From Epiperipatus broadwayi (taxonomy: Eukaryota > Onychophora > Udeonychophora > Euonychophora > Peripatidae), in NCBI GenBank assembly GCA_028023455.1, contig JAQFVV010000324.1, forward strand, positions 496,001 through 560,000: a DNA stretch of 64,000 nt, in the 5' to 3' direction. Below are positions 61,564 to 64,000 of this stretch, in pieces. A program made the position numbers and the translations under genes. The notes below the pieces were generated by a model, which saw only the letters and a program-made list of their open reading frames with translations, was not told the DNA's origin and searched no databases. Every line of letters starts with the position of its first letter. Position 1 is the stretch's first letter.

Positions 61564-61887
61564 TCATCCATTTGCTGTCGAAGGGGGAGGAGGGTCCATG
61601 GGAATTACTGGTAAGAATAAATTCTCTTCTGGGTGTTTGAGGTAAGTTGCCCTCATGACCCCTAATGCTTTCTGTAGGTAGAGTGTAGAAACTGAATGGA
61701 GCCCAAGACCATTTAGGTCTTTGGGCATATGAGGTTTAATGAAACTTTTAGCGACCACTTTGCCCTTCCATAGCAACTTCGAGCATAGTGAGATGAATTT
61801 TACTTCTTGATCATTTGATCTTGCTTTTATCACAATTCTTTTAACTATTTTTTTTACCTGTGTTAACAATCTAAATTTCACATACAT
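61564..61887 (-). pseudogene. LINE RT thumb-region fragment
   Basis: 107 open codons, with RIVIKARSNDQEVKFI early and SKLLWKGK...PHMPKDLNGLGLHS in the middle, as in the region after the RT palm of several non-LTR clades. It lacks the catalytic palm, so only the 3' part of the element is present. Confidence 0.75.
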
Positions 61888-61900
61888 ATAACTATATATT

Positions 61901-62795
61901 TAGAAATTATTTTATCATTATATTTATTTTGGATACATGACTGTAGACATTTGAAAAAATATTTAATTAGCTTCTAATAGACATCTAGATCAGAATATAT
62001 TTATCTGCTAAGTTAATCCATATAAATAAAGACAAAACATTGATTTATGATTGATTGTCTTGAGAGATTAGGTGGCTTAGGTTGTCTGATATGATTTATT
62101 CCAGATAAATGCATATTAGGGTTATAAAATTTTACTAAGAATAGTATGAGATAATAAGCTAAATGAATAAAAATTAAAAGCAGGTTTCTAAAATTGATAG
62201 ATGTTTTTGCCCTTAAAAAAGTTTAGAATCATTATCTGGTGTTAACAAATATAATAATTCTTAGTCTAATAAAAATGCTAGTTAAAAACTCCCAGTGTTT
62301 GTAAATTAAGTTTATATGATTATATTTTTTATCACTTTATATGAGAGCTTTTTTATAACTTGGCCATAAGCAATCATTATCAAATTATTTTAATATTGAA
62401 ACTGGTTATTATAATTATCTTTAAAAATGTATATCATTTTGAATACTACTGATATAATAGAATGCTAGTATGGATTGGAATTATATTTTTTCCTTATTAA
62501 ATTGAATTACAAGATTCATGTAAAACAAAAGTACAAGTTTTATGTATTAAGTAATTAAATGATATGCAGTAATGAAAATAATTTAGAAAAATGTATGTAT
62601 TAGCTAAAATATAATTTATTTCTCTAATTTCTATTCAAGTCTATTCTTATAATAGTAAAATTGCAGTCTCAATCAAGACAAAAAAGATTTTCACCATAAA
62701 TGAAAATCTTGGTAAATAAAAGAATACAATTTTGTTCTTCTTCCTCATTTCTTTATGTATTGATTTCTTTATTTATATATGATACCATTTCAAAC
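61901..62795. other. No recognised feature
   Basis: AT-rich DNA without supported motifs. Confidence 0.5.
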
Positions 62796-62799
62796 TTTT

Positions 62800-64000
62800 T
62801 ACACACTTAACAATACTATTTTTTACACCAAAACTTTACCCTTACAGTTTCGACTGTCCTGCAATCATCATCAGAGCTACAATATCCAAATATATAATCA
62901 TATAATTAATACATTATATTTATATGCGTAATCAATAACATACATCTTAGCCTGACTATTATAAATAATCATTTTCCATTTTATTATTCTACTCTTAACT
63001 AATTTTATTTTCTTATTTATAGTATTTTATTATTAAATTATTCTAAAACAATTTTATTATATTTTTAAAACTTTAATATTTAAACTCTACTATCATTTTA
63101 TTATTATCTTTTTAATTATATTTTCTTTATTACTTCTAAACTTTCTTTATTTTTATTATATATTTAACTATTAACTTTTTTACATTATAAATTCCCTTTT
63201 TTTAAATTATTAAATACTTACATCTTTATAATCCTATTTCCAAAAACCAACTGACAAATTTTCAAAATTTTTTATACTTGTTTAACAACATCCTCTATGA
63301 TCATTTTCTTCAACTTTATTTTTAAACCTTTTTATATTTAAACCATTAATAACAATAATAATAATAACTATAATTATTTATAAAATTATTGTTTTTACCC
63401 CAAAATACCTATTAAGACTTTGTTTTATATTTTTAATCAATATTGCCTTTTTAATTTTCCTATCCCTTCTATTACTTGTATAATTAATTATTTTTATACT
63501 ATCATTCTCAAACATATGACCTGTTTCTAATAAAAAATGCAAATAAATATATGACCTCTTATCCTACTTATATTGAACTAATCTTGTATAAGTTGAATTC
63601 TTTGTCTCACCTATATAATTAGTTTTTATATTTTTACTTTTATATGACTTACATTCAATTTTATAGACCTCATTTATGCATTTTTCTACTTTTCTTACAT
63701 ATTTATTATCTAACATATTAAGTATATTTTCCTTCTTTTATTTACTATCTTAAATTTTATTACATTATTAAACTTTTTATTAATTTTAATAATTATTTTA
63801 TTCATCTTTTTTACAATACTATTATTATAAGTTATAATACCCATATATTTATTCTTATTTTATTTTTTCTACATATTATCTCTTTATTTTTATTAAATTT
63901 TTTTTCTGATTTACTTATACTTTCATCTATAATTTTCTCTGGATATTCATTATCTTTATCAGACAAAGAAGATTATAGTAAACAGATAGAATTAATAATT
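62800..64000 (-). mobile_element. Penelope-like element C, 3' part, cut by window end
   Basis: Minus strand: a linker-like DNEYPEKIIDESISKSEKKF (near 63,960-63,900), then VEKCINEVYKIECKSYKSKN and NYIGETKNSTYTRLVQ (YIGET box at about 63,617-63,604), then LLETGHMFENDSIKIINYTS near 63,540-63,480. The order is that of a PLE GIY-YIG domain. The 3' end near 62,850 carries a hammerhead-like motif. The RT would lie right of the window. The domain is interrupted by a few stops. Confidence 0.8.
62840..62876 (-). ncRNA. Hammerhead-like motif at the PLE C end
   Basis: Minus strand: CTGATGA (62,874-62,868), one unpaired T, stem II GATTG/CAGTC with loop CAGGA, GAAA (62,851-62,848), CTGT. Both core boxes are present. 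The extra T between core and stem II, and no clear stem I or cleavage triplet, make activity doubtful. Confidence 0.4.

Larger units (their letters stand above)
60855..61900 (-). mobile_element. LINE 3' half (possibly L1/Tx1-like), minus strand
   Basis: Minus strand: the frame 61,887-61,564 (SKLLWKGKVVAKSFIKPHMP, then LNGLGLHSVSTLYLQKAL) is the RT-to-C-terminal connection 'W.g.....l..p...GGLgl...'. Through a frame change it continues over 61,563-61,370 (KKTYWETYKLRHPNLMALQN). The zinc-knuckle frame at 61,367-60,987 follows. GC content is above background, so this is a younger insertion than most. A homopolymer tract lies at the 3' end near 60,840-60,854. Confidence 0.8.

Overview
This is a very AT-rich eukaryotic window (by eye about three quarters A+T) with no convincing host gene, rRNA, CRISPR array or prokaryotic signal. 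No open frame outside repeats or transposon relics reaches 100 codons. The repeats are Penelope-like elements (PLEs) with GIY-YIG nuclease, RTE-like and other non-LTR retrotransposons, a Ty3/Gypsy relic, tRNA-derived SINEs, a possible Merlin relic, foldback MITEs and long microsatellites. Together they point to intergenic or intronic DNA of an invertebrate animal. The sequence alone does not fix the species; an AT-rich arthropod or mollusc would fit.

Layout. 1-13.9 kb: mostly featureless AT-rich DNA, with an old dispersed repeat present twice (4.2-7.2 and 10.4-12.6 kb) and a small GC-richer island on the minus strand at 7.5-7.9 kb that could be a broken exon or retrocopy. 13.9 kb: a SINE. 15.4-16.2 kb: three copies of a unit carrying a hammerhead-ribozyme-like motif. 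19.3-20.3 kb: a LINE 3' end and a PLE relic. 24.2-24.8 and 28.0-28.3 kb: hammerhead-bearing repeats. 28.5-32.3 kb: an almost full-length but broken LINE on the minus strand. 33.1-33.6 kb: an RTE 3' end. 35.65-35.99 kb: twin AAT arrays. 37.9-40.95 kb: two PLE copies head to head as a giant hairpin. 43.0-51.6 kb: a nested nest (an RTE-like element split around two inverted PLE copies, which flank a Gypsy relic, which itself holds a foldback element and a Merlin-like relic). 52-55.6 kb: another LINE relic, a near-perfect foldback and two more hammerhead repeats. 56.6 kb: a second SINE. 57.7-58.4 kb: a foldback made of PLE ends. 59.8-60.0 kb: a TATC array. 60.85-61.9 kb: a LINE 3' half. 62.8-64.0 kb: a PLE running off the window.

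The most interesting signal is a family of short repeats (about 320-420 bp, at least five copies) that carry a recognisable type I hammerhead ribozyme: ACCAA/TTGGT stem I, CTGATGA core, stem II, GAAA, a tiny stem III and an ATA cleavage triplet. Several copies also end in a tRNA B-box-like motif. The copy on the minus strand at 53,695-53,738 keeps both catalytic core boxes. A second, unrelated unit at 15.5-16.1 kb and the ends of the PLEs have similar CTGANGA...GAAAC architecture. All conclusions are from reading the sequence; no alignment, folding or database search was run.
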